Origin: Neisseria shayeganii 871
GTDB taxonomy: Bacteria > Pseudomonadota > Gammaproteobacteria > Burkholderiales > Neisseriaceae
Direction of reading: 5' to 3'
DNA length: 20,407 bases
NCBI RefSeq assembly: GCF_000226875.1
Contig: NZ_JH164926.1
Span: 838,659 to 859,065, forward strand
In this document: one piece after another, positions 13,557 to 20,407 of the stretch
Layout: the number at the start of each line of letters is the position of its first letter
Numbering within the stretch: position 1 is the first letter of the stretch
Translations under genes and position numbers: made by a program
The notes under the pieces: model-generated
The model's input: the letters and a program-made list of their open reading frames with translations, nothing else
What the model was told of the DNA's origin: nothing
Database searches by the model: none

Positions 13557-14696
13557 ATGCACCCTGCCGCCTCCGTGGGCATTGTTGTCCCGCAAACCAT
13601 TGTGTTCGATCAGCCGTTTACCCTGCAAAACGGCCGCACCCTGCCGCGTTTCGAGCTGATTACCGAAACCTACGGCACGCTCAATGCCGACAAATCCAAC
13701 GCCGTCTTGATCTGCCACGCCCTCTCCGGCACCCACCATGTAGCCGGCCGCCACCATGCCGACGACAAATACCCCGGCTGGTGGGACAGCATGGTCGGCC
13801 CCGGCAAGCCGGTGGACACCAACCGCTTTTTCGTGGTCGGCCTCAACAACCTGGGCGGCTGCGCCGGCAGCAGCGGCCCCTTGAGCACCAACCCCGAAAC
13901 CGGCCGCGCCTACGGCGCCGATTTTCCCGTGGTCACGGTGAAAGACTGGGTGCGCACCCAAGCCATGCTGGCCGACCACTTCGGCATCGACACCTGGGCG
14001 GCGGTAATGGGCGGCAGCCTCGGCGGCATGCAGGCGCTGCAATGGGCCATCGACTACCCCGCCCGCCTGCGTCACGCCCTGGTCATCGCCTCGGCGCCCA
14101 AGCTCTCCACCCAAAACATCGCCTTCAACGACGTCGCCCGCCAAGCCATCATCACCGACCCCGATTTCCATCAGGGCCACTACGCCGAGCACGGCACCAT
14201 TCCGCGCCGCGGCCTGCGCATCGCCCGCATGATGGGCCACATCACCTATCTGGCCGAAAGCGGCTTGGGCGAGAAATTCGGCCGCCAGCTGCGCAGCGAC
14301 GGCTTCCAATTCGGCTACGGCGTCGAATTCGAAGTGGAAAGCTATCTGCGCTATCAGGGCGACAAATTCGCCGAACGTTTCGATGCCAACACCTATCTGC
14401 TGATGACCAAAGCACTGGACTATTTCGACCCCGCCGCCGACTACCAGCACGACCTCGAAGCCGCCTTACGGCAGGCGCAGGCCAAGTTTTTTGTCGCCAG
14501 CTTCAGCACCGACTGGCGCTTCTCCCCCGAACGTTCGCACGAGCTGGTACGCGCCTTGGTGGCGGCCGACAAAGACGTGCAATACGTAGAAGTGGTGTCC
14601 GACCACGGCCACGATGCCTTCTTGATGGAAGACGAACCCTATCTGAAAGCCGTCGCCGCCTATATGGACAACATCGACAAGGAGCTTTGCCCATGA
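13557..14696 (+). CDS. metX: Homoserine O-acyltransferase (MetX type)
   Basis: MetX acylates homoserine from acetyl-CoA or succinyl-CoA, the first committed step of methionine synthesis. The 379-aa alpha/beta hydrolase shows ALSGTHHVAG, LGGCAGSSGP and the nucleophile elbow GGSLGGMQ with Ser154. D319 (in FSTDWRFSP) and H352 (in GHDAFL) complete the likely triad. Whether acetyl or succinyl is used cannot be settled by eye; betaproteobacterial MetX proteins may prefer succinyl-CoA. The ATG at 13557 is 32 bases past the -10 box. The stop codon overlaps the metW start (ATGA), so the pair forms an operon with coupled translation, as in other proteobacteria. Confidence 0.95.
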   Translation: MHPAASVGIVVPQTIVFDQPFTLQNGRTLPRFELITETYGTLNADKSNAVLICHALSGTHHVAGRHHADDKYPGWWDSMVGPGKPVDTNRFFVVGLNNLGGCAGSSGPLSTNPETGRAYGADFPVVTVKDWVRTQAMLADHFGIDTWAAVMGGSLGGMQALQWAIDYPARLRHALVIASAPKLSTQNIAFNDVARQAIITDPDFHQGHYAEHGTIPRRGLRIARMMGHITYLAESGLGEKFGRQLRSDGFQFGYGVEFEVESYLRYQGDKFAERFDANTYLLMTKALDYFDPAADYQHDLEAALRQAQAKFFVASFSTDWRFSPERSHELVRALVAADKDVQYVEVVSDHGHDAFLMEDEPYLKAVAAYMDNIDKELCP

Positions 14697-15274
14697 TTCT
14701 GCGCGACGACCTGCAGCTGATTTACGACTGGATTCCCGCCGGCAGCCGCGTACTCGACTTGGGCTGCGGCAGCGGCGAACTGCTCTCCGCGCTGGTGCGG
14801 CAGAAACACTGCCGCGGCTACGGCGTGGAAATCGACACCGCCAGCGTGCTGGCCGCCGTCGCCCGCGGCGTGAACGTGATTCAGGCCGACCTCGAACAGG
14901 GCCTGCGCGACTTCAAAGACCAAAGCTTCGATGTGATCGTGCTCAGCCAAACCATCCAAGCCATGCAGAACACCGAAAACATCCTGCACGAGCTGACGCG
15001 GGTGGCCGGCGAAGCCATCGTTTCCTTCCCCAACTTCGGCTACTGGCGCAACCGCCTGCAAATCGCGCTGGGCGGCCACATGCCGGTGAGCGAGCGCATG
15101 CCTTACGATTGGTATGACACGCCCAACATCCACTGGTGTACCCTGCACGACTTTGAGCGCCTGTGCGCCAAAAACGACATCCGCATCCTCGAACGCGCCG
15201 TGATGGCCGGCGGCAAACGGGTGCAAACCCTGCCCAATCTGCTCGGCAGCCTGGCGTTTTACCGCGTGGGCTGA
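14693..15274 (+). CDS. metW: Methionine biosynthesis protein MetW (SAM-methyltransferase-like)
   Basis: This 193-aa protein is the usual partner of MetX in proteobacteria. It starts MILRDDLQLIYDWIPAGSRV and has the SAM-binding motif LDLGCGSGE (21-29), the acidic end of the next strand (YGVEID), and SFPNFGYWRNRLQIALGGHM. The block PYDWYDTPNIHWCTLHDFE is characteristic of MetW. The start ATG overlaps the metX stop by four bases, and AAGGAG lies 8 bases upstream. Its precise role is debated in the family; it supports MetX activity. Confidence 0.95.
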   Translation: MILRDDLQLIYDWIPAGSRVLDLGCGSGELLSALVRQKHCRGYGVEIDTASVLAAVARGVNVIQADLEQGLRDFKDQSFDVIVLSQTIQAMQNTENILHELTRVAGEAIVSFPNFGYWRNRLQIALGGHMPVSERMPYDWYDTPNIHWCTLHDFERLCAKNDIRILERAVMAGGKRVQTLPNLLGSLAFYRVG

Positions 15275-15346
15275 GCTGAGGCTGGCGGGAAATACCGTTC
15301 CTGCCGTTGCGGGTGATGTCGTCTAACATAGTGCATCTAACATTTT

Positions 15347-15374
15347 AGGCTACCTGAAACCCTTCAGGTAGCCT
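15347..15374. terminator. Inverted DUS pair between convergent metW and nadK
   Basis: AGGCTACCTGAA (15347-15358) and TTCAGGTAGCCT (15363-15374) form a 12-bp stem with a 4-base loop, followed on the plus strand by GAAATTTTG. It can stop both converging transcripts. Confidence 0.75.
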
Positions 15375-15399
15375 GAAATTTTGCCTTCATTGCAAGAGC

Positions 15400-15418
15400 T
15401 GAGACCTTTGCAAAACCC
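15400..15418 (+). mobile_element. Solo MITE end
   Basis: TGAGACCTTTGCAAAACCC matches the left inverted repeat of the MITE exactly. The sequence after it is unrelated, so only one end remains. It lies 30 bases past the nadK stop. Confidence 0.6.
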
Positions 15419-15448
15419 AAATCGAACATGATTTGTTCTGTCTCCCCC

Positions 15449-16342
15449 TCACACCAGCTGTTCGCCCCAATGCAGCTTCTGGCGCAGGGTTTTGTAATAT
15501 TGGTAATCAGTGGGGTGCAGCACGCGCAGGGTGTTGCGGTAGCGGCGGATAACGATGCGGTCCATCGAATGGATGTCCACATACGACTGGCCGTCGAAAT
15601 GGGCGCGGGCGTCGCCGGCCTTGGTGATGAGGATTTCGATTTCGCAGGTGTCCGACACCGCAATCGGCCGGTTGGTCATGGATTGCGGGCAAATCGGCAC
15701 CAGCGTCAGCGCGCGCAGGGTGGATTGCAGAATCGGGCCGCCGGCGGCCAGCGCATAAGCGGTCGAGCCGGTGGGCGTGGCCACAATCAGGCCGTCGGAG
15801 CGCTGGGTATAGACAAACTCCTGATTGATAAACACTTCAAATTCAATCATCTGCCCCATGCCGCCGCGGCTGACTACCGCATCGTTGAGCGCCAACGAGG
15901 TTTTCAACTCCTCATGCCCGCGCCACACGCTGCATTCGAGCAGAATCCGCTCTTCCGGCAAATATTTTCCGCTCAACATGCCGCCGATGCTGTTGAGCAT
16001 GTCGCCGCGCGGCACATGGGTGAGAAAACCCAAATGCCCCTGATGCACGCCCATCATGGGCACGCGGTAGGGTGCCAGCTTACGCGCCACAGAAAGAAAA
16101 GTGCCGTCGCCGCCGAGCACCACCACCAAATCGCAATGCGCGCCCATCTCGTTTTTCGACACCACGCCGCAGCGTGCCGCCAATTCGGCCGGCAGCAGCC
16201 CTTCCGCCACACAAGCCTCGTCGAGAAACACCTCAATCCGCTGTTCGAGCAAAAACGCCGCCAGTTCACGCAGGCTCTCTGCGATGTGCGGCGTTTGCGG
16301 GCGGGTAACGATGCCGATGCGGGAAAACTGGCTGTGGATCAT
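15449..16342 (-). CDS. nadK: NAD kinase
   Basis: NadK phosphorylates NAD to NADP in the cytoplasm. The 297-aa protein shows VVLGGDGTFLSVAR with the GGDG motif at 77-80 (catalytic Asp79), GVHQGHLGFLT (98-108), the NDAV motif (153-156) and TPTGSTAYALAAGGP (189-203). The ATG at 16342 gives MIHSQFSRIGIVTRP, close to neisserial NadK starts; a TTG at 16357 would add five residues. It converges with metW and is divergent from miaA, with a DUS in the shared upstream region. Confidence 0.95.
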   Translation of the reverse strand: MIHSQFSRIGIVTRPQTPHIAESLRELAAFLLEQRIEVFLDEACVAEGLLPAELAARCGVVSKNEMGAHCDLVVVLGGDGTFLSVARKLAPYRVPMMGVHQGHLGFLTHVPRGDMLNSIGGMLSGKYLPEERILLECSVWRGHEELKTSLALNDAVVSRGGMGQMIEFEVFINQEFVYTQRSDGLIVATPTGSTAYALAAGGPILQSTLRALTLVPICPQSMTNRPIAVSDTCEIEILITKAGDARAHFDGQSYVDIHSMDRIVIRRYRNTLRVLHPTDYQYYKTLRQKLHWGEQLV

Positions 16343-16390
16343 GGCGGCGACATGCAAAAATCGGTAAAGCCCGAACTGTACCCGATTTTC

Positions 16391-16402
16391 AGGCTACCTG
16401 AA
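16391..16402 (+). repeat. DUS between nadK and miaA
   Basis: Perfect AGGCTACCTGAA in the divergent intergenic region. A one-mismatch copy (TTCAGCTAGCCT) lies at 16460-16471. Confidence 0.85.
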
Positions 16403-16444
16403 AGCCGGGCCTTGGCGGCGATTCAGTTTATCGGCCGGACAAGG

Positions 16445-16450
16445 TAGAAT
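16445..16450 (+). promoter_or_regulatory. -10 box of miaA promoter
   Basis: TAGAAT, 66 bases before the miaA ATG, with a weak TTCAGT 17 bp upstream. Confidence 0.4.
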
Positions 16451-16516
16451 GGGCCGCTTTTCAGCTAGCCTTCTCTGCCGATACTTCCCCAGCAGATCCG
16501 CCCCATTGTTCCGCCC

Positions 16517-17464
16517 ATGTCCGACACTCCACACGCCCTTGCCCTGCTCGGCCCCACCGCCGCCGGCAAAACCGCGCTGGCCCTTTCGCTGGCCGAACGC
16601 CTGCCGCTGGAAATCATCAGCCTCGATTCCGCCCTGGTTTACCGCGGCATGGACATCGGCACCGCCAAACCCAGCGCCGCCGAACAAGCCGCCGTGCCGC
16701 ACCATCTGATCGACATCATTCCGCCCACCGAAAGCTACAGCGCCGCCGATTTCGTGGCCGACTGTCTGCGCCTGTGCGCCGACATCCGCCGCCGCGGCCG
16801 CCTGCCGCTGATTGTGGGCGGCACCATGATGTATTACCACGCCCTCACCCACGGCCTCAACCGCCTGCCCGAAGCTGATCCCGCCGTGCGCGCCGAGCTG
16901 CAGCGGCAGAAACAGCAGCACGGCCTGGCCGCCCTCTACGCCCGCCTGCAGGCGGCTGACCCCGACACCGCCGCCCGCCTCGAGCCGGCCGACAGCCAAC
17001 GCATCGAACGCGCTTTGGAAGTGTTCCTCATCACCGGCAAACCGCTGAGCCAACATTTTGCCGAACAGGCCGCCGCCCCCATGCCGCTGCTACTGCGCAC
17101 CGTCACCCTGATTCCCGCCGACCGCGCCCTGCTGCACCAAAACATCGAGCGCCGCTTCCTCGCCATGCTCGAACAGGGCCTGCTCGACGAAGTCCTCCGC
17201 CTGCAGCAAGACTGGCCCGAACTCACCGCCGAGCATCCCGCCATGCGTTGCGTCGGCTACCGCCAAGCCTGGTCGCACCTGGCCGGCGACACCGACCCGG
17301 CCACCTTCACCGCGCAAGGCATCGCCGCCACCCGCCAGCTGGCCAAACGGCAGCTCACCTGGCTGCGCAAACTGCCCGCCGACTTCAGCATCGATCCCTT
17401 TTCAGGTAGCCTGCCCGAACACACCGACACCCTCCTCGCCTTTTATCGGAAGCATTTCGCATGA
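16517..17464 (+). CDS. miaA: tRNA dimethylallyltransferase
   Basis: MiaA adds a dimethylallyl group to A37 of tRNAs reading UNN codons. The 315-aa protein has the P-loop GPTAAGKT (12-19) and DSALVYRGMDIGTAKP (37-52), a hallmark of the family. VPHHLIDI and LIVGGTMMYYHAL follow, and further on come RCVGYRQAW and TRQLAKRQLTWLR. The length is normal. The stop codon overlaps the next gene start (ATGA at 17461-17464). A perfect DUS lies near the 3' end at 17401-17412. In many proteobacteria miaA is near mutL; here they are about 14 kb apart. Confidence 0.96.
   Translation: MSDTPHALALLGPTAAGKTALALSLAERLPLEIISLDSALVYRGMDIGTAKPSAAEQAAVPHHLIDIIPPTESYSAADFVADCLRLCADIRRRGRLPLIVGGTMMYYHALTHGLNRLPEADPAVRAELQRQKQQHGLAALYARLQAADPDTAARLEPADSQRIERALEVFLITGKPLSQHFAEQAAAPMPLLLRTVTLIPADRALLHQNIERRFLAMLEQGLLDEVLRLQQDWPELTAEHPAMRCVGYRQAWSHLAGDTDPATFTAQGIAATRQLAKRQLTWLRKLPADFSIDPFSGSLPEHTDTLLAFYRKHFA
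17401..17412 (-). repeat. DUS inside miaA
   Basis: A perfect TTCAGGTAGCCT, read in frame as Phe-Ser-Gly-Ser-Leu near the C-terminus. Confidence 0.85.
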
Positions 17465-17958
17465 ATCCCACTCCCGCCTCCTTCAAACGCCGCCTCGCCG
17501 CCCTCTGTTACGAAAGCCTGCTGGTGGCCGCCGTCAGCTGCGTGGCCCTGATTCCCGCCGCCGCCGCCAACAGCCTGCTGCACACTTTCCCCGCCGCCGC
17601 CCGCGTGGCGGTGAGCCTGATTTTTCTCGCCGCTTGGTGGCTGTATTTCAGCCTCAGCTGGCGCCGCCGCGGCCGCACCCTGCCGATGCAGGTATGGCAG
17701 CTGCAACTGCAAACTGCCGGCGGCGGCCGCCCTTCCGCACGCCAACTACGCTCGCGCTTTATCTGGGGCGTGATCTGCGTGGTGCTGCTGCCCATGCTGG
17801 CCTATTGGGGCCTGCGCAGCCTCAACGGCCTGCCGCCCAAAACCGCCGCCGGCCTCGCCTGCCTGTGGTGGATTCTGCCTTGGGGTTTCGCCCTGGTGCA
17901 CCCTTCCCGCCAGTTTCTGTACGACTTCCTCGCCGGCACCCGTTTGGTTAAAGAATAA
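17461..17958 (+). CDS. RDD-family membrane protein
   Basis: A 165-aa inner-membrane protein with about four hydrophobic segments (roughly 20-40, 48-66, 100-118 and 128-146). The RDD pattern is seen as RRLAALCYESLL (10-21), with Glu in place of the usual Asp; as RRRGRTLPMQVWQLQLQ (68-84); and as the closing HPSRQFLYDFLAGTRLV (147-163). The family's function is mostly unknown; some members have been proposed as transporters. The start overlaps the miaA stop by four bases, so the gene is co-transcribed with miaA. A DUS-pair terminator follows. Confidence 0.85.
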   Translation: MNPTPASFKRRLAALCYESLLVAAVSCVALIPAAAANSLLHTFPAAARVAVSLIFLAAWWLYFSLSWRRRGRTLPMQVWQLQLQTAGGGRPSARQLRSRFIWGVICVVLLPMLAYWGLRSLNGLPPKTAAGLACLWWILPWGFALVHPSRQFLYDFLAGTRLVKE

Positions 17959-17980
17959 GCCCCGCCCGCCACCAGCAAAC

Positions 17981-18008
17981 AGGCTACCTGAAACATTTCA
18001 GGTAGCCT
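17981..18008. terminator. Inverted DUS pair ending the miaA operon
   Basis: AGGCTACCTGAA (17981-17992) and TTCAGGTAGCCT (17997-18008) form a 12-bp stem with a 4-base loop, followed by GTTTT. It lies 22 bases past the RDD stop. Confidence 0.75.
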
Positions 18009-18090
18009 GTTTTCCGCCTAGCAAAACCATCCGCCGCTTCAAACCCGCCTGCCGTCTGCCAAACCCGCCGCGCCCCTTGCGGAATAGCGC

Positions 18091-18130
18091 ATTTTGGTTT
18101 AACTTACTTAACAATAATTAATGCCAATAA
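18091..18130 (+). promoter_or_regulatory. AT-rich stretch, possible original promoter of the vanX-like gene
   Basis: About 40 bases are far more AT-rich than their surroundings, with TTGGTT (18094-18099) and several -10-like hexamers near 18115-18122. The MITE at 18135 now separates it from the gene. No decisive promoter match can be assigned. The 336-bp gap 17959-18294 otherwise holds the terminator and the MITE. Confidence 0.25.
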
Positions 18131-18134
18131 ACCC

Positions 18135-18277
18135 GAGACCTTTGCAAAACCCCCAGATGTGGATGCAGTTCAAGGCGTAGCAGCGCAGCGAACGAAGACA
18201 TATCATATAGATAGGCAAGTGAGCGAGCAGCGCACAACGCAGAAATGCGCCGCAGATGGGGGTTTTGCAAAGGTCTC
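18135..18277 (+). mobile_element. 143-bp MITE-like element, intact copy B
   Basis: It has the same perfect inverted ends and the same length as the copy at 5132-5274. AACCC lies directly outside both ends, a 5-bp target duplication different from copy A's, so this was an independent insertion. Its right end gives an ATG at 18256 that is in frame with the vanX-like gene 39 bases downstream. Confidence 0.85.
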
Positions 18278-18294
18278 AACCCAACACACACATC

Positions 18295-18984
18295 ATGCTG
18301 TACCCGCCGCTTACTGCCTCTGCAGATTTCCATTGGCCGCACATCGCGGCCGTTCCTGTTGCCGAATGCGGCGCACCGCTGCAAACCCTGCCCGCCCATC
18401 CCCGCCTGCGTTCGCGCCCGGTGTATTTCGAGCAGGGCATTGCCGGCGCCGGCGCCGAGATTTTCCTGCGCGCACCGGTCATCGAACGCCTGTTGGCCGC
18501 ACTCGACGCTCTGCCCGAAGCCTACGGCTTCGAGGTTCTCGACGGCTGGCGCTCCCTTGCCGTACAAGGCGCCCTGCGCGAAAGCTTCCGCAGCCAGATT
18601 GTGGCGCGCCATCCCGAATACGACGAAGCGCAAATCCAAACCGCGCTCGACCAATTCGTCGCCAATCCCCACCGCCCGGGCATGACCCCGCCGCACCTCA
18701 CCGGCGGCTCGGTGGACCTCACCCTGTTCGACACCGCCAGCGGCCAAACGCTCGACATGGGCACCGCCTTCGACGAACCCAGCCACCGCTCCCACAGCAG
18801 CGCCCTGGAGCACGAAGCGCCCGCCCCTGCCCGTCAACACCGCCGCATCCTCATCCACACCATGCTGGCCGCCGGCTTCACCAACCTGCCCACCGAATGG
18901 TGGCATTTCGATTACGGCAACCAAAACTGGGCCTATTTCAGCGGCGCCGGCCAAGCCCTATTCGGCGCCGCCCACCTACCCTGA
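18295..18984 (+). CDS. D-alanyl-D-alanine dipeptidase, VanX/DdpX type (peptidase M15D)
   Basis: VanX-type zinc enzymes cleave free D-Ala-D-Ala in the cytoplasm; in Gram-negative bacteria they are thought to recycle D-alanine from cell wall precursors. The 229-aa protein has the zinc ligands H134 and D141 in PPHLTGGSVDLTL (SxHxxGxAxD-like) and H204 in EWWHFDYG, with Glu201 as likely catalytic base. DGWRS (83-87) holds the conserved Arg, and DMGTAFDE (154-161) is typical of VanX. No signal peptide is seen. The start is uncertain: ATG 18295 gives the native-looking MLYPPLTASADFHW, while the MITE supplies ATG 18256 in frame. Neither has a good ribosome site. No vanA/vanH-like genes are nearby, so there is no sign of a resistance cluster. 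Confidence 0.88.
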   Translation: MLYPPLTASADFHWPHIAAVPVAECGAPLQTLPAHPRLRSRPVYFEQGIAGAGAEIFLRAPVIERLLAALDALPEAYGFEVLDGWRSLAVQGALRESFRSQIVARHPEYDEAQIQTALDQFVANPHRPGMTPPHLTGGSVDLTLFDTASGQTLDMGTAFDEPSHRSHSSALEHEAPAPARQHRRILIHTMLAAGFTNLPTEWWHFDYGNQNWAYFSGAGQALFGAAHLP

Positions 18985-19048
18985 GCCGCAACGGCAAGCA
19001 TCTACGCCGCCCGACTGCCGGCCTGCACCACGGCTGCCGCGCCCGATC

Positions 19049-19060
19049 AGGCTACCTGAA
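19049..19060 (+). repeat. DUS between the vanX-like gene and the DUF819 gene
   Basis: A single, unpaired, perfect AGGCTACCTGAA. Confidence 0.85.
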
Positions 19061-19122
19061 AGCCGGCCAGCCATCCGATTTCCCACACACTTGATTACCC
19101 TCAAACATTAAGGAGAACCACC

Positions 19123-20325
19123 ATGCAGCCTTTAATTGCTGCCGACAACACCCTGCTGTTGTGGACTTTTCTGATGCTGGCCGCCGCCGCCGCCATCGTA
19201 ATCGAACAAAAAGCGCGCTGGGCGGCGAAAATCCCCGGCGCCGTCATCGCCCTGCTAATTGCACTGGCCGCCTCCAACCTCGGCTTGGTGCCGGTGGACG
19301 CGCCGGTTTACGACGCCGTCTGGGGCTACATCGTACCGCTGGCGATTCCCCTGCTGCTGTTCCAGCTCGATCTGCACGCCGTATTCAAAGAAAGCCGCCG
19401 CCTGCTGTTCCTCTTTCTGCTCAGCTCCGCCGGCACCGTGGTCGGCACCCTGCTCGCCTTCCTCATGCTGCGCCACCACATTCCCGAGCTCGATAAAATC
19501 GCCGGCATGATTTCCGCCTCCTACACCGGCGGCGGCGTTAACTTCGCCGCCATGGCCGCCAAACTGCAGCCCTCCGACAGCATGAAAGCCGCTACCATCG
19601 TGGCCGACAACCTCATGATGGCCTGCTACTTCCTGATTCTGATCGGCCTGGCCGCCTCCCCGCTGGTGCGCCGCGTCTGGGGCCACCGCCACGGCGACAC
19701 CGCCGCCCAAACCGACGGCGAAAACCAAGCCGCCGCCTTCTGGCGCGCCAAAGACATCTCGCTGCAAAACATCGCCCTCTCGCTGGGCGCCGCCATGCTG
19801 TTGGTGGCCGTGTCCTTCACCCTCTCCAAATACCTCAAAGGCATTTTGGGCAGCGGCGAAAACATCCTCACCGACATGCTGATCGGCCTGTTGACCGACA
19901 AATACCTGCTGCTCACCACCCTTACCTTCGCCGCCATCGCCCTCTTCCCGCGCGGCATGGCCAAGCTCAACGGCAGCCAGGAGCTGGGCACCTACGGCAT
20001 CTACCTTTTCTTCGTGGTGATCGGCATCCCCGCCTCCATCCCGCTGATCCTGCAAAACGCCCCGCTGCTGTTTATCTTCACCCTCACCGTGGCCGTGGTG
20101 AACCTGCTGGTCACCCTCATCGCCGGCAAACTCTTCAAATACAGCATTGAAGAAATCACCCTCGCCTGCAACGCCAACATCGGCGGCCCCACCACCGCCG
20201 CCGCCCTCGCCATCGGCCAAGGCTGGCGCTCGCTGGTGGGCCCGATTCTGGTAATCGGCACCGTGGGCTACATCATCGGCAACTACATCGGCTCCATGGT
20301 CTATACCGTGGTCAGCAATCTGTAA
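19123..20325 (+). CDS. DUF819-family integral membrane protein (YjcL-like)
   Basis: A 400-aa polytopic inner-membrane protein with about ten or more hydrophobic segments. Family features include KIPGAVIALLIALAASNLGL, the segment VPLAIPLLLFQLDLHAVFKE, SASYTGGGVNFAAMAAKL and, near the end, CNANIGGPTTAAALAIGQGW. The two Gly-rich, helix-breaking loops sit at similar places in each half, which suggests an inverted-repeat transporter fold like that of sodium-dependent carriers. The substrate is unknown. A strong AAGGAG precedes the ATG with about 8 bases spacing. It is 138 bases after the vanX-like gene and may be co-transcribed; transport of a peptide, amino acid or wall fragment would fit that neighbour but is speculation. 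Confidence 0.85.
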   Translation: MQPLIAADNTLLLWTFLMLAAAAAIVIEQKARWAAKIPGAVIALLIALAASNLGLVPVDAPVYDAVWGYIVPLAIPLLLFQLDLHAVFKESRRLLFLFLLSSAGTVVGTLLAFLMLRHHIPELDKIAGMISASYTGGGVNFAAMAAKLQPSDSMKAATIVADNLMMACYFLILIGLAASPLVRRVWGHRHGDTAAQTDGENQAAAFWRAKDISLQNIALSLGAAMLLVAVSFTLSKYLKGILGSGENILTDMLIGLLTDKYLLLTTLTFAAIALFPRGMAKLNGSQELGTYGIYLFFVVIGIPASIPLILQNAPLLFIFTLTVAVVNLLVTLIAGKLFKYSIEEITLACNANIGGPTTAAALAIGQGWRSLVGPILVIGTVGYIIGNYIGSMVYTVVSNL

Positions 20326-20347
20326 CCGCCTGCTTGAGATAAAACCA

Positions 20348-20377
20348 AGGCTACCTGAAACGGCTTTCAGGTAGCCT
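20348..20377. terminator. Inverted DUS pair after the DUF819 gene
   Basis: AGGCTACCTGAA (20348-20359) and TTCAGGTAGCCT (20366-20377) form a 12-bp stem with a 6-base loop, then TTTAATG. It lies 23 bases after the stop. Confidence 0.75.
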
Positions 20378-20407
20378 TTAATGTAATGCGGATTGAGTGG
20401 CAGATAT

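Noticed and set aside
13484..14692. Upstream extension of the metW frame across metX
   Set aside because: It is the shadow of metX, Arg/Pro-rich with no conserved motifs; the real MetW starts at the ATGA overlap at 14693.
18295..18984. Vancomycin-resistance gene
   Set aside because: The VanX-type fold is present, but no ligase or dehydrogenase partners are nearby, and such dipeptidases are common in Gram-negative genomes as housekeeping enzymes.

Overview
This window is chromosomal DNA from a GC-rich member of the Neisseriaceae, most likely Eikenella. The key evidence is the 12-mer AGGCTACCTGAA (reverse TTCAGGTAGCCT), which is the Eikenella dialect of the neisserial DNA uptake sequence (DUS). 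I count 18 perfect copies and at least 5 one-mismatch copies. Gene content (MutL with the DMHA endonuclease motif, MetX-MetW, AroC, ZapE-Era, CarA, IspB, NadK, MiaA) and many TATAAT..GCGCC-type promoters fit this assignment.

Layout. (1) 1-806: the end of an integrated element. A P4-type tyrosine integrase (start at 584, running off the left edge) reads away from the 3' end of tRNA-Leu(UAG), with a cluster of ACGGTAT repeats between them. (2) 892-6452: mutL, a Tat-exported PhoX phosphatase behind four tandem Pho-box-like repeats, and aroC. (3) 6818-8892: zapE-era, an apparent operon. (4) About 9050-10440: a small, lower-GC islet of three unrecognised minus-strand genes, a TTGTCCG repeat cluster and a promoter-hairpins-terminator unit that looks like a small RNA or attenuated leader. 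It is bordered on the left by a truncated MITE and on the right by a DUF4298 gene that has lost its 5' end. (5) 10909-13443: carA (minus) divergent from ispB, then tRNA-Arg(CCU). (6) 13557-16342: the overlapping metX-metW pair converging on nadK. (7) 16517-20325: miaA overlapping an RDD membrane protein, a VanX-type D-Ala-D-Ala dipeptidase and a DUF819 membrane protein.

Repeats. A 143-bp MITE-like element with perfect inverted ends (GAGACCTTTGCAAAACCC...) occurs twice intact, each copy flanked by its own 5-bp target duplication (AGCCT and AACCC). There is also a truncated copy, a decayed inverted copy and a solo end. Inverted DUS pairs act as likely terminators after several genes.

Most of the window is ordinary core genome. 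The parts that deserve a second look are the islet with its RNA unit, the MITE family (which inserted against a DUS and supplies in-frame start codons to aroC and the vanX-like gene), the integrase/tRNA junction, the Pho-box array, and a possible attenuator in the carA leader. No complete, clearly new multi-gene system can be demonstrated from the sequence alone.
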